From Romanomermis culicivorax (lineage: Eukaryota; Nematoda; Enoplea; Mermithida; Mermithidae), in NCBI GenBank assembly GCA_963922205.1, contig CAWUHX010000026.1:1-64000 (forward strand): a DNA stretch of 64,000 nucleotides, read 5' to 3'. Every line of letters starts with the position of its first letter. Within the stretch, counting starts at the first letter, position 1. Position numbers and translations under genes: made by a program. Positions 11,042 to 23,306 of this stretch are shown here, piece by piece. The notes below the pieces were generated by a model. The model saw nothing but the letters and a program-made list of their open reading frames with translations. It was not told the DNA's origin and did no database searches.

Positions 11042-13762
11042 AGTGATGCAAGTTCTGCTACGGGTGATGTGCTTTGCGTTACGAGTCCGTAGTAAGAGTG
11101 TTTCACCATGTTTTCCATAGGACTCGTAAAATGATCATTTTACGGGGTGTTTTTTGGCACTCGTTATACGGGAATTCGTAATGTTTTTATAATTGGGTTG
11201 GGAAATTTGTTCTGAAAATTATCAATTTCTAAGTTATCCTGAAATTTAATCAAACCTTGAAGAAATTTTCTCAATTCCTGTACAAATTTGTTACATTTTG
11301 ATGAAACATATAAAAATTTCGAAAAATTTTCTTCGAAAAAAAGAAAAAAAAGATTCCCTACGGAAAGCCATTTTCCTCACATTTTTGAAAATTCACTAAT
11401 TTTACAGAAATTTTCAAAATTTATTGTGAAAGTTAATTTTATTAAAAACATCCAAAAAATTTGTAAAAAAATTCTACATCTTTGCAGATTACTTACTATT
11501 TTGGTTAGTTATTCATACGGAATACATGGAGGGCCACTTGAAAAAATTCGTTAATACTTTAAAAAATGTGTTACTACTTGAAAAAAATTGTTACCATCTG
11601 AAAAACATCGTTACCATCGAACATGATGCACAACATTTTTTTCAAGATGCATCGCAAAAATTTCAAGATGCTTCGCAGAAGTTTCAAGTTGCATCGCAAA
11701 AAAATCAAGATAAGAGATATTTCCGATGTTCGACTTTTTTCAAGTGCATCGCATTTTTCTCAAGATAATCTTGGAAAAAAATCAAGATGGCATGATGGTA
11801 TCTCGAAAAAAATAAAATAACATCTTAAAAAAAATCAAGATCCCATCGTGGAAAAAATGAAGATCCCATCTTGAAAAAAATCAAAATCAAAAAAATCAAA
11901 AAGGCACATTTCTGAAACTAGCCAATCAAAGGCGTTCACCCCTTTATATATTATATACGGGAACCCTTCAAAGTGGATTTGTGAGGTCACGGCTTGCTGG
12001 CGGAGGGCGACCTTGGTTTTTACCAGAGGGGGTGGCAGAAGAGGTGGGGTTATTTCGCACGGGCAATCTGATGGACATATTGGTTTTGTCATAAAATTTT
12101 TAATTTTTTGGGGTTTTTCAAGAAAATGTCAAAAATGCTTGTTTTTTTGCCTAAAATGCAGTAATTTCGAGAAAGTATCCAAATTATCATTTCTTTGTCA
12201 GATTGACAAAAGAAAACAAATGACAAAAATGCACAAATACCACTAAGCTACGATTCCTACGGACCCACTTTTGGTCCGTGGAAATCTCTTCAAATTTACG
12301 AGTACTTTCATTATCATAGTGATAGGTAACTCATTTGGTGAAACTGAACAGACGTAAACTATGAAAAACCGTCGCTGATAACACTTATAACTCGTGGGCC
12401 CGTACTCGTAAACTTTATTTCTTGGTGAAACGGCCACTCGTAGCACTCCTAAACTCGTAATTCCTTGCTCGTAAACTCTGATTTTTGGTGAGACAGCCAT
12501 TCGTAGCTCTCTTAGCACGGGACTCGTAACTCGTGACATTTTACTCTTAATACGGAGTTTTGTGGTGAAACCGGGCCCTGGTCGAAAAACCCATTTTCCG
12601 TTGAAATTTTTAGAGTTTATTCTCTCAAAGTGAATTTGTGCAATTCCTAACTCGTAAGCGTACGATTTTACATTCATATACAAATATTAAGTTCCAGCCT
12701 TACTATTAGAGAAAATCTTGATCGTAGCTAGCACGTTAGTGCTAGACTACAATATGTTTCGTTTTGGGCATGCCGATTTTCACGTTTAAGGAAAGATTTC
12801 TAAAAAACTATAAGACATCCAAAGCTGAAATTTGGCATCAATGTAGAACTCGATGCGGGCTACAATATGGTATTACTTAGAATACTGTAGACATACTGTA
12901 GCTAAAGTTATGAGACAAACTAGGCGCGTATATGTTTCTCAGAAGATGGAAAGTTTTTTTCAGTTAGAATTTTGCTGAAATGAAATGATGGGGAGGCCTA
13001 ATATCAAACTTTTAAGCCAGTGAAACAAGCAAAAAGGAAAAACATATTCTCGTTTTTGCCATTTCCTGGCATTTTCAGATAAATATATTATAGGATTAAA
13101 ACATGGTAAAAACTACGCGTGTGGATCGTATTATTTGTGATCGGTTATCGTACTTTTCCGCTCAAAATATTATGAATCAAGTGCAGTTGGCCCAAAAGTC
13201 GAATGAATCCCTATTTCAAAGTCACAATTCAAAAAATCTGGGAATAATTTTAATGGAGTCATTGTATAATTTTTTATTGAAACTTGCAAGAATTATCAAA
13301 AACTTGATACCTTTCTGTAAAGCAGAGTTTAGGTCGCCGATCTTTCGAGCACTTGGTTGCGCCACTTTTTCATTCCTCGGCACTTTGGGTATGGGTTGTG
13401 TTTTCACGTCGATTCCAACTTTATAGTGTTGAGATTTTTCCGTTTTTGTCAGTTTTCTTCGGTCTAAAATCAAAATCCTTCACTCCGTAAGTACATACTT
13501 ATAGGTCGAATTCATTCTCAATTAAGACAAGATTAAAAAATTGTAAAGACGTTCTGTCTTAATCATCCACATAGAATTAAACTTGGGGTGAAAAATAGAA
13601 ATTTATTAGATATTCATAGTCTCAGTTTCAAAAATGTTTCGGACAATACATCAAGAGCCAAAAGCTAGCTTACAATAAATTTGTAAAGAATTAGTACAAA
13701 TCAGAAACACGAAAACGGAGATGCTTTTATAACTTATATTATTTTCGCTAATCCAGTCCTAC

Positions 13763-13972
13763 CTGTTTGAACCGACAAATCCGGTACTGGAGCTCCAGAA
13801 GCTTGAACGATGGGGGACTTTTTCTCGACAGATTTATCCACAACTTGTCTATTCGACATTTCTTTCCTGCTATTTTTTCTATCAGGTTTTTTGATTTTAC
13901 TCGCTTTCTTTCGACTGGACGATTTTTCTGTACCACCAGCTTTTTTCTCTGATAAAGCAGTTGTCGCAACGT
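13763..13972 (-). CDS. Internal exon, Lys/Ser-rich, phase 1-1, same gene as 4.1 and 20 kb
   Basis: Acceptor CATCATTTTTCAG precedes 13972 and donor ACAG|GTAGGA follows 13763. The length is 210 nt (2+207+1), so both junctions are phase 1. The peptide is rich in Lys and Ser (SRKKASKIKKPDRK, EKKSPIVQ) and looks disordered. The phase and composition match the exons at 14.75-15.04 and 19.97-20.34 kb and the terminal exon at 4.6 kb, which supports one long minus-strand gene. The function is unknown. Confidence 0.6.
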
Positions 13973-14335
13973 CTGAAAAATGATGCACGTTTCAAGAGAC
14001 ACACTTTAGCTGATTTAGTGTTGTCCAATGAAAAACATCCTATTCCGAGAATTGTGCTTACGTTACACGTACGTTTTTGATGCTTACAAATATCATACTT
14101 TGAAAACAAACGCGTCTTTTACGAATTTTAACTATAGAGTTTCTCGTTATGTGAAAATTATCCAGTTAACCTTCTGATAAATCGGAAAACTAACTGGAAA
14201 CATGAACAAACTATAAGAACGAAAGAATCCGACTCCTGATCAATATCTGAGTATACTAATTTTAGAGAAGTTGAAAAATCTATTTTTTGTCAAGAAATTA
14301 CCCAATAGATGTTTTACAGACGTCTCGTAAAATTT

Positions 14336-14593
14336 CCAGGGGACGGTTTCATCCAAGAAACTAAAGCTATAGCTGAGCTGCAGCTTAAGCTGTAGCTTAA
14401 CTCTATATGTTACACCATTGCCGTTAAGCTGCAGCTCAGCGGCAGCTTAGCCTATACACACAAAACATATCCGGAAAGTTAAGCTGTAAGTGAGCTTCAC
14501 CTTAACGGCAATGTTTTGAGACACAGAGTTAAGCTACAGCTTAAGCTGTAGCTCAGCTGGAGCTTGAGTCTCTTTGATGAAACCGGCCACTGG
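14336..14593. mobile_element. Short foldback element, AGCTTAAGCT words
   Basis: Ends CCAGGGGACGGTTTCATC and, inverted, CCAGTGGCCGGTTTCATC are matching terminal repeats. The interior consists of AAGCTGCAGCTTAAGCTG words that run one way on the left and the other way on the right. It lies between two exons of the minus-strand gene, so it is intronic. Its ends resemble those of the foldbacks at 8.3 and 22.5 kb. Confidence 0.8.
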
Positions 14594-14748
14594 TGATTCG
14601 TTTTAGGGTACTGCACTACGTCGACAACAAATGAAGAACACGCCATGAAGCAAAGTGTAAAATTATCATCTTTCGGAAGCTGAAGCATTTGGAAACCCTG
14701 TACAAAAAGTTTTAAAACAAATGCCGTAGTGCTTTAGAATTATTTTAC

Positions 14749-15036
14749 CCATGTTCTCTGTATCCTGAGCCAAAGCCGACAAATCCGCCGCAGTTTTCTC
14801 CGATATGGCTGCCGCAGTTGACGTTGCTGTCGTCGGAGCCGCCGTTGTCGTTTCTGTAGGAACGGCGGATGTGGCGCTGGTCACTGCTCTCGAACTTTCG
14901 GCTTTGCTTTTTTCCGTAGGAACTGTTGTACTTTTTATCGGGGGCGCTTTACTAATCGACGACGCCGCCGATTTGACGCTAGGCGCTGCGACCGATTTAG
15001 CTCTTGATGTTTTCAACGAGACGATTTTTGAAGGCT
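14749..15036 (-). CDS. Internal exon, Ser/Thr/Ala-rich, phase 1-1
   Basis: Donor ATGG|GTAAAA follows 14749. The likely acceptor is GTGTCTTAAG before 15036, because the better-looking CTTCTCAG a few bases upstream would give an immediate stop. The length is 288 nt (2+285+1), again phase 1 at both ends. The peptide is Ala/Ser/Thr/Lys-rich (TTTAAPTTATSTAAA), low in complexity and probably disordered or O-glycosylated. A VPTE(K/N) motif is shared with the exon at 19.97-20.21 kb, consistent with exon duplication. Confidence 0.55.
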
Positions 15037-16660
15037 CTTAAGACACGATTTCTGAGAAGTTATACCTTCCCTATGATAAGCTGAAAATTAATCATATATC
15101 AAAACAAGATATTTTAAGTATTTTCGTGCGCTGAGTTTCATGGTATCATTCGTTTTTCTTGAAAACGAAAATTTACACCGCTACAGTATTCCAAAATTTG
15201 AAAATTTATGTATTTGTGGCATTTCTCAGTGGTCTTGCTAGCCAAGCCAGTTCCAGGATCGGATTGACCTCACTCGGTAAATGAATATTCGTTTTACATA
15301 AGAGAGAATAAGCTATCTTTTGATGTAATATTTACTGTAAATTATTGCATATTACACCTTTTAAGAGAGAGTGTCAAAAATGAGTCGTCAGTATTTTATT
15401 TTCTTATTTTATAGCTGATGCATTCTTACTGTATTGGCAAAATTTTTATCTAAATTTTTGTACCATTTGGCGAGCTGCACAGCTCTGAAGAAGGCATACT
15501 CCTGGAAATCATTCAGAAGTCACTGCACTTTCCAGGTGGCTCTTGTCTACCACATGTGATACGTTTATTATATGTACTGTCAAGGAGTTGTAAAAATTTA
15601 GATAATTTTTATGTAAATTTTTATATATTTTATTTATCGCGTAAGTACCTCATGTCCCTCATATTTTTCTCATCATGAACAATTATGTAACCAATTAGTT
15701 TTTTCTTTTGTTTTCGTTAATCTGGGTTCCGAGTTGGAAACCAGACTTATTTTCTAAGTACTTTGTTTTGACCATTTTGGTACTCGAAATGAATGTACTC
15801 GGCAAGAAATGGAAAGGTTGACACACTCTAAAACAAAAAACCACTTTCACTCAAAAAAATACACTAATGGGTTCAATGTTTTGAACCCACTGACAATTTT
15901 GGCAAAACCATTGAAGTAGCAGGTGCTACATTGCTACCGTACTTTATAGGCACTTCCACATAGTGGAACTACATGCCAGGATTACGAATCAAGCAGGGCT
16001 GACCACGCCCCAAGAAAATTGATGTGGGACTGAGAAAAAAGAGAAGAGTCAGTTTTTTGGACTACGTGATAATTTAATTGCTTGCTTTACTTTTTTCAGT
16101 TTTTTCATTGCTGTTTAGTGGCAAAGGAGTTGCCCTTCATTTACCAGATATTGGAACAGCCGAATCCCTTGTTTAAATTTGCCTTCATTACAACAAACCG
16201 CGAATTGTTAGCTTTTTCTATTGTGTCGACCTTTTAACCTTTGAGCCCCTGCACTGTTATGCTTATCTCCTTATCCATTTAAATTTGTAAGTAAATTTAA
16301 CAATAAATAACAAACACCCAAGCCTTCATTTGTTGATATCATAACTTCACAGTAGGTGCAACAGGGTTTATGAGAACATTAAGAAAGGACATCACCATAT
16401 TATAGAATTATCAAATAACTAACAGACTATAGTTTGATGTACTAATTGTTTCACAAACGAGCATTTCACACTCTGCAAAAAGTTTAAACCGTTGAAAATG
16501 AGAAGTCGTGCACCGTTTTGGCAGCTGTAGACATTTGCATACACTACACTGTCATTCAAATGTGTTTTTGAATATGGGTAAATGTCCAATCAATAAAGTT
16601 CCGAAATCACAGGATGCATCTTTATCCAATACATTATAAGAAAAAATGTCGCTTGAAGTA

Positions 16661-18359
16661 CTGGTAAACTAGTTTATTAGAAAATGCCCCGATGGGGCAG
16701 AAAAAAGGAGAATATACTTGCTTCGACAGTTGCCATGGTAGAAAAAGAAGTGGACTAGATTTTTGAGAACTTGGGTCAAAGTAGGAAAAAATTCACTTTC
16801 TTTATATTGGATCTTCATTCTTTCTCAAAAAAATTTTCCATGTCTGTGAAAAAGTATATTCTGCAGCATGGTGCATTTTGTCCTTCCCCTGGCATCAACT
16901 ACAATCAAATTTTTCTATAAGAGATGCGCATGATTTCAAACATAAAGAAATGGTAAACCAATAGCATTCTAACTCCCAACCAATTCAAAACTCCTGTCTC
17001 TCACACTAGCTAATAGTGTGGGAGGCATATTATAGTCATTTTCAGAACTATGAAGAAACCTGGGGTGGTTGCACTAACCCAACATGAGGATAATCTCAAC
17101 ATCTGGATTAAATTGACGATCCTGAGTTTGAGCTAATCGCAATGTTCAAATTATTCTCGTCCAATGCACAAACAACACTCACTTAAGGATTAACTAATAC
17201 TGAGGTTCAAGTTCGAGTTTGGGAATTGCAGAAATTTTTATATTTATTTGCTTTAGAGATAAGAAAATTATGCGAAAATGTTAGTACAACCGACAGCTCA
17301 AGCTGGGGATAATCTCGACATTGAACTCATTATAATCCTGATGACATTCAATTTATACTGAACTTGAGATCAAACTGATTCGCCTTTTTGTTCGAGATTA
17401 CTTTGCGCTGGAGCTTAGACCCCTTTTGTGCAACTGGGCCTTGGTTAGTCATTGGGCACTGATCTGCAAATGGGATTCAGCCATGCCTATTTTAGGGGTG
17501 TCGCTATATTAGATATTAGAGTGTTCTCCCCGACTCTACTGGCACTCCCATGGCAACAAAACGACTTTTTTGAAAGCAGGATGGGAGCGACAGGGATGGG
17601 CGAAATTGCTTCCCATCTGGAAACCTGTAAAAAGCGCTCTTTATGCAATTTCAGTTTAAACCCAAAAACTGTGAATGATGCTATTTTGTTGCATAGTTAA
17701 ATAAAAGAGAATAAATTTGTTTATAGCTTGTAATCAGTAGAACTTATGGAGTGAATTTTATACGATATGTTATATAATATATAAAATGAGTGAATGAAAC
17801 ATATCGGGCACAATCGGTTTAGTTCTTAGAAGACTTTGTGTTGTAGCCTTTTTTCTAAAAAAGCTGAGTGAGATTTTATGTGCCACTTTCCCACAATTGA
17901 TTTCTTTTGTTGACACCAATTTCGGTAAAAAAGTTCAACATAGTTGGAAGCAAACATGTGTGAGAGGGGACATGGGGGCACAAATTTCCACAAGGGTTTT
18001 GGAACTGAAAAATTTGTTATGCAAAAAATTTTTTGGTCAACTTTTTTTGAATTTTTTGTATAAAAAACGCCATAAAACCAAGATCCACCTCTGTACCCTC
18101 CTAAAAATTTCAGAGATGCACATATTTGGTTGGAAAGTGTGCTGATGCACTTAGCTGCAGAATATATGTTTTTCACAGATATAGACAATTTTTTTCAGAA
18201 AGAATGAAAATCCAATATAAAGGAAGTGAATTTTTTTCAACTTTGACCCAAGTTCTCAAAAATCTAGTCCACTTCTTTTTCTACCATGGCAACTGTCGGA
18301 GCAAGTATATTCTCCTTTTTTCTGCCCCATCGGGGCATTTTCTAATAAACTAGTTCACC
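16661..18359. mobile_element. TIR/foldback element of about 1.7 kb with 200-bp inverted arms
   Basis: GGTAAACTAGTTTATTAG at the left and CTAATAAACTAGTTCACC at the right are inverse. The arms continue for about 200 bp, including GAAAATGCCCCGATGGGGC, CCATGGTAGAAAAAGAAGTG and CTGCAGAATATA. No transposase ORF is recognised in the middle, and no clear target duplication is seen. A smaller foldback (17060-17444) lies inside. Confidence 0.75.
17060..17444. mobile_element. Foldback element, GATAATCTC words
   Basis: The left end has GGTGGTTGCAC and the right end GTGCAACTGGGCC, forming imperfect inverted termini of the same general type as the GGCCGGTTTCAC ends. Inside are GGATAATCTC, CTGAGTTTGAGCT and GAACTTGAGATCAA words. 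These resemble the words of the foldback at 22.5 kb, so the two are probably distant relatives. Confidence 0.5.
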
Positions 18360-18544
18360 TCTTTTTAGTGGGCCTCAACCATGCACGAAAACCTTCATAG
18401 AAGCACATTAAGTTTTAAATTTGGTCATCTTCACGTCAAAAAAACAATGAAAAACCATCTTCAAGCTACGAATTCTCACTTCCGGCAAAAGTAAAAGATG
18501 TGTAAACTGCATAGTACTTAAAAAACATTGTAAACAGACTGAAA

Positions 18545-18880
18545 AATGACCATACCTATTGAATTCCTCATGGTCTAGAATCCTTCAACCCAAAAAATCG
18601 CAGAAATACCTTTGTTTACACTCGATATGAATTAGTGTGTAAAGTGATCGCATTCATTAAATTCCCAATGGTCGAAAACCCCTTCCACAAAAAAATTACG
18701 AAAATAGGCTTGGTTAATTTTTTTGTGTAAAGTGACGCATCCATTGAATTCCCCGTGGTCGAAAACCCCTTCCACTGAAAAATCACGAAAATACGCTTGT
18801 TTACACCCAGGATAATTTTTTGTGTAAAGTGACCGCGTCCTCAAATTTCCAATGGTCGAAAACCCTAACAGCCCAAAAAT
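18545..18880. repeat. Tandem repeat, about 90-100 bp unit, four imperfect copies
   Basis: Each unit contains TGTGTAAAGTGA, then CATTGAATTCCC, ATGGTCGAAAACCCCTTCCA, and AAAATCACGAAAATACG followed by TTGTTTACAC. Starts lie near 18545, 18643, 18731 and 18829. The open frame across it on the minus strand is a consequence of the repeat. Confidence 0.7.
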
Positions 18881-19971
18881 CCCAATAAGGCTACAAGTTC
18901 AATTGAAACTGCAAAAAAATTAGTAGTGCATTATGCTGCAAAAAATTATTTTTTTGAACCCATAAGTATTATATAACAAAATTGGGGAATTCGGCGTTAT
19001 CCGGGACTTTGGTCAACCATATAATTGAATTGAGGCCATATTTCAAAAAAAAATTCGCATTTGAGATTACACCCCCAAGATGCTTAGGCCGAAGTATGGA
19101 GGTTGGATATAGTACACCGATTGCTGGACATGGTGGAACTGGAGGGCCTTAAAAAGTGCGTTTTTTACCTGTTTTTGGGGCCCCAACGAGCACCACTTGC
19201 AGATAGAGGCGAAATGACAAAAGGCACCCCATAGTTTGCCCCTATGCCCGATATTATGCAAAAAATCCGAAGGTTCTAGCTCTTACCGTTTTGGCTCTAG
19301 GGGGGGGACATGAAATTTGAGGGATAAGTATATTATAGGTTGACGCTGTCGCGCCACCTATGATTTTCATTGATCTAGATTAGTTGGTTTCTAAACGAAG
19401 TGCTTCAAATGAAAAATCGAACACTTCGAAAATTTTCATTAAATGTCAGAAATAATGATTGTTTGAAATCCATTTACAGAAAAAGGGCAAATGGTATCCG
19501 GATAGTCTTTGCTTTGTTGGAAAGACACTGCAATCCACTATTATTTGTTCTATTTTCGTCTGGTTAACATCACGTGGGTGCCTTCAAGTGTAGAGCAATT
19601 TCGCACAGCTTATAACATAGGTCGGAACCGTGTTTTTTTTGCACTGTGCTAAACTTTTTCCGCTCGTGCAAAACTTTTTTTTCAGGTTTTTTGCACTGCG
19701 CAAGTTCCATGTATTACTGCAGAAACTCCGACGATTCTAACCCTTTTACACACTCAACTCGAACCAAAGCTTGCTACATAAAATGTATGCTACTCTGAAC
19801 ATTTAATCAACATTGCTCATTGTAAATATTTGATCAACATTGCTCAGCCCATTGGACCTTTTCCATTTTTCTGCCTTTTATGAGTGCCTGTAAAATACTC
19901 GTTGAAATAACGTTTCCTGGTGGATCTGAAAACTAATATTTTGACTTTATGATTAACATGCGTAATGCTAC

Positions 19972-20211
19972 CTTGAGCTTCAGAATTCTCCGTGGGCACT
20001 GTAGTTTTTTCGGGATCCGGCGGTGCCGGATGCATCAGCGGATTCGCAGGTACGACGGTCGGTTCGAGCATGCCACCGATAAATGTGGGCGGCGCATCAC
20101 CCGGCGCAAAGGCTATTTTTTCGACTTTGGATCGCGACGACGACGCCGTCGTCGAGCTACTTTTCGTCGGAAATTTACCCACCATTTTCGACGCAGATTT
20201 CGAACTTTGAC
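19972..20211 (-). CDS. Internal exon, Ser/Pro-rich, phase 1-1
   Basis: The acceptor TATTTTTTCGAAG precedes 20211 and donor CAAG|GTAGCA follows 19972. The length is 240 nt (2+237+1), so both ends are phase 1. The reading frame joins the upstream exon (20268-20336) through a 56-nt intron and restores a glycine codon, which supports the model. The peptide has a Ser/Thr tract (SSSTTASSSRSK), then a Pro-rich stretch (PPTFIGGMLEP, PAPPDPEK) and a VPTEN motif. No domain is recognised. Confidence 0.6.
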
Positions 20212-20267
20212 CTTCGAAAAAATAGACAAAAACTGTAGAATAGTGATGGTATAGGTTCTCTATCTAC

Positions 20268-20336
20268 CTGTCGAAAGACCAGATTTGTTGGTAGACATTA
20301 GCTTCGACTTGCTTTTAGGTTTCTGGACTGCCGTAT
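20268..20336 (-). CDS. Short internal exon, basic, phase 1-1
   Basis: The acceptor TTTTTCACCCGTAG precedes 20336. The donor ACAG|GTAGAT starts a 56-nt intron to the next exon. The length is 69 nt (2+66+1). The peptide is Lys/Ser-rich (QKPKSKSKL then STNKSGLST). The opening resembles the start of the terminal exon (AVQK motif in both), which hints at duplicated exons. Exons further 5' were not found in the window. Confidence 0.55.
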
Positions 20337-22523
20337 CTACGGGTGAAAAATGAAATTAAGTCTTTGATGAGTTTTCCGGAGCGATCAACTTACCCTTAAA
20401 AAATAAAAATTGGCAATATCATAAATACAAATGTTGCCCAAGTTCATAAAACGTTAGTTTTTCAAAAAATGAAATTAAAAAGCTTCGAAAAATACGATTT
20501 CCACTCCGAGGCGAATTCTGTCAATTTTTGCATTATGAATCCACGACTTTACAATATTCTTTTAAACGAAAATGTTCTCGCCTCTGGAAATCATGTAGAG
20601 AAAGTATACTTACTATTAAGAGAATATTCATTTCAAGAGCAACTGTAAAATCCGATCGCCTCTTAGCTACTGACTCAGAAGAATGATCAACCGCTTTTGT
20701 AAAGTAGAAGTAACGTCTCTGTGTCAACGTAAACTAATTTCTGAGAAAAATTTGTCTGTGCATCGAATTCATCCATTACGAAACAAAAATTTATTCAGAT
20801 AGCAACTATCTTTTTGTTGCAGTAAATACTAGCATGTGAAATGATCTCATAACTCTCGAGATTGAAAATGAAAAATTGTATACGTTTCATGAGATAATCG
20901 TATTGCTCGTGAACTTCGAACATCATAAACTTGGGTACAGTAAATTATGACGCTCGGTATTCAAAATAACCTTCAGCGAGGTTTTAATCATAACATAATT
21001 CCAGAATCCAATTGTTCACAAAAAGTGTAAGCGATTACTGTATTTAATCAATTCATCTTCTACTCGCCATACTGTTCCTCATTTTCATTGTGTATCTTGT
21101 CTACTAATTGTCATTTCGAACCATTTTATGTAAATGAGGCATCACTGAGCTTTTCAATCAGTCTTCCAATCAAAAAGTAAACAACATGCAGCATAGATTT
21201 AACTAAAAATGAGAAAATAAAAGGACTAGAAAAATAACGATGAAAAATCGCCTCAATAATTTGATGAAGCAAATTTAATTAGATTTTTTATTTCTGGAAT
21301 TGATTTTATAATGTAGTTCTTCGATTTCACTTTCACTGTTCTTCTTTAACCATTAGTTTTATGATTAAGTATTCTTCGTGTTTGGCTCTTTTAATGCCGT
21401 CGCGGGCTTTTATGCCATCGCGGGTTTACTGTAAAGCCCCCACCAATTTATACGTTTAATAGGGAAAAAGCAAAAATTACATTATAGAAATGATACTACA
21501 ATACCATACCACACTATTACGAGAGAGGCGGTTGATAGAATAATAAAATAGAATGACAAATTTTATTAAAACGTGCTTTTTATTGTTTAATTTCACTTTT
21601 CGACTTGGAATGATTAGTAAGCCTCAGATACTGTAAGTCGTATCGTGTTGTTGGTAATTTAACGCCAGATCATGTACTTGGTATTATTTTTCCGCGTAAG
21701 ACCGTTGTTGCAAGCACCATACGTCGAAGTCTCTTCATTTTGATGATCACAGTTGATCGTCAATTTAAAGTTTTGGAATATCAGGAGATGCATTGAATGT
21801 CGAATTCTCTGTACTATTTTAGCGATTCCATCGATTCAGCTACTGGTTTTTGTTTATCTGATTAATACAAAGTATCGAAGAAATTTCCGATTGTTAACCT
21901 GTGATGATGTTTCTTCAGTTTGCAAGCACACGTCATTAGTCTGTATTTCTTATGCTAAAAAATGCAATCGTTTTATATAGACCTGTAAACTATACTCCAT
22001 TTTTTCCAAATGAGCCTCGAGGAGAAAAAGGATGCTATGCAAATAATAAGCAACCTGCGTACACGGTCGTCTTTTTTCTCAGCTTGATTGTAGCAATCAG
22101 GAGTGCAACTTGGAAAAATAAAATGTCGACCTAAAATGCATGGTCATCTCCTGCAAACGGATTTCATTGGATTTTTTGCGTTTCGAGGTTCATTTAGAAA
22201 TCGCTAGATCATCAACGACTAACTTTCAGCCGTTTTTTTTTGAAGAAAATTTACAATAGTAGTCTCGCGCAAATTGTTTTGAAGACAATATTACTGTCTC
22301 TTTTGAAATCTACAAGCATTTTGTAAAACAGGCCATAATGTTGTAGAACAAATAATGCCATGCACCACTCTTACTTTCTGATGTTTTTCTCAGTAATTAT
22401 TTACATACATCTCTGTTTCTTTCCTGACATACACGCAAATAACGGACTTTTGATTGCAATCAGATTCTGGCCGACGAGTAGATTTTGAATAAAATACTTA
22501 TTTGTGTGAGAATTTAGTAAAAT
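20337..22523. other. No gene seen
   Basis: AT-rich intronic or intergenic DNA upstream of the last recognised minus-strand exon. Short open frames here have no splice-supported coding pattern. I see no RNA gene and no repeat structure beyond simple A/T tracts. Confidence 0.35.
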
Positions 22524-23306
22524 CAGGGGCCGGTTTCACTAAAGTGTTTAAGCTCGAGCTTGCGATTATCTCAACCTCAAAAAATAAAACCTCGGACTCA
22601 GCGGCTTCACTAACGATGAGATCGTTCCGAGCTCGAGATTATCTTGAGGTTAAATTTAAGCCCGAGCTCGAGATGTTGGGTTTCACCAACATTTTTCATT
22701 TAATCCTGATCCTGACGTCGGTTTCAGCCACAATCGAGCAGGTTTAAGTCCGAACTTTTTTGTTTTTTTGTTACCGTTGATTCTTAAAAATGATTTTTTT
22801 GCGTTTATGATTGATAAATCGACACACTAAAGGTGAGCGAAATTTTCAGCATATGACAAATCAGTTAGATTTTATGAATGATGCCGAACTATAGGATCGT
22901 TGCTTTTTTCATCTTGATTCCTACGTACAAATGATTAAAGAATCAATAAAAGTACGAGGAAAAGTACAACAAATATTTCAAATTTATGGCGACACTTTTC
23001 GTACATTTTATTTTGCCCCGTCCGGCCGTTAGTTTTTCATGCAGCACGACTATATGCACTTGTTTCACATTTTTTGTTTTTTCTTTGGTTTTGTAGTTTT
23101 TGTAACATTGTATGTCTTACATACGACATGAAGGACGTGCCACATTTTACGTGTTTTTATTGTTATGGTCGAGATTATCTCGAGCTCAGGCTTCAACCTC
23201 AGGTTCAGCTAATCCCGAGATCGAACTTTTTAGTGAAATCCAAAACGATGAAACCGACGTCGCGCTCAGTTGAAACTCAGTTTCAGTTAGTGAAACTGGC
23301 TCCTGG
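22524..23306. mobile_element. Foldback element, GAGCTCGAGATTATCTC words
   Basis: The left end CAGGGGCCGGTTTCACTAA and the inverted right end CAGGAGCCAGTTTCACTAA form terminal repeats. The left part repeats CGAGCTCGAGATTATCTTGAGGTT, and the right part carries its inverse (CGAGATTATCTCGAGCTCAGG). The centre (about 22760-23150) is ordinary AT-rich sequence. No transposase is seen. Confidence 0.8.

Larger units (their letters stand above)
8311..12581. mobile_element. Large foldback element with TACGAGT-word arms
   Basis: Left end: CCTCAGCCCGGTTTCGCCAC. Right end, read inverted: CCAGGGCCCGGTTTCACCAC. Both are followed by the same sequence for over a kilobase. The arms (about 8311-9540 and 11050-12581) encode the same broken pseudo-peptide on opposite strands because they are inverted copies. 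They are rich in ACGAGT/ACTCGTA words in the outer parts and contain matching AT-rich inner parts. The arms have drifted by point changes and small indels. No transposase is recognised, so it looks non-autonomous. Confidence 0.8.

Noticed and set aside
8367-12683. Similar 90-146-codon peptides on opposite strands at 8.4 and 12.5 kb as a gene pair
   Set aside because: They are the inverted arms of one foldback element, built from the TACGAGT word, with no start context or domain.
13103-13426. 107-codon plus-strand ORF
   Set aside because: No domain, no repeat elsewhere, no splice support, and an opposing ORF of similar length. Coding status cannot be supported.
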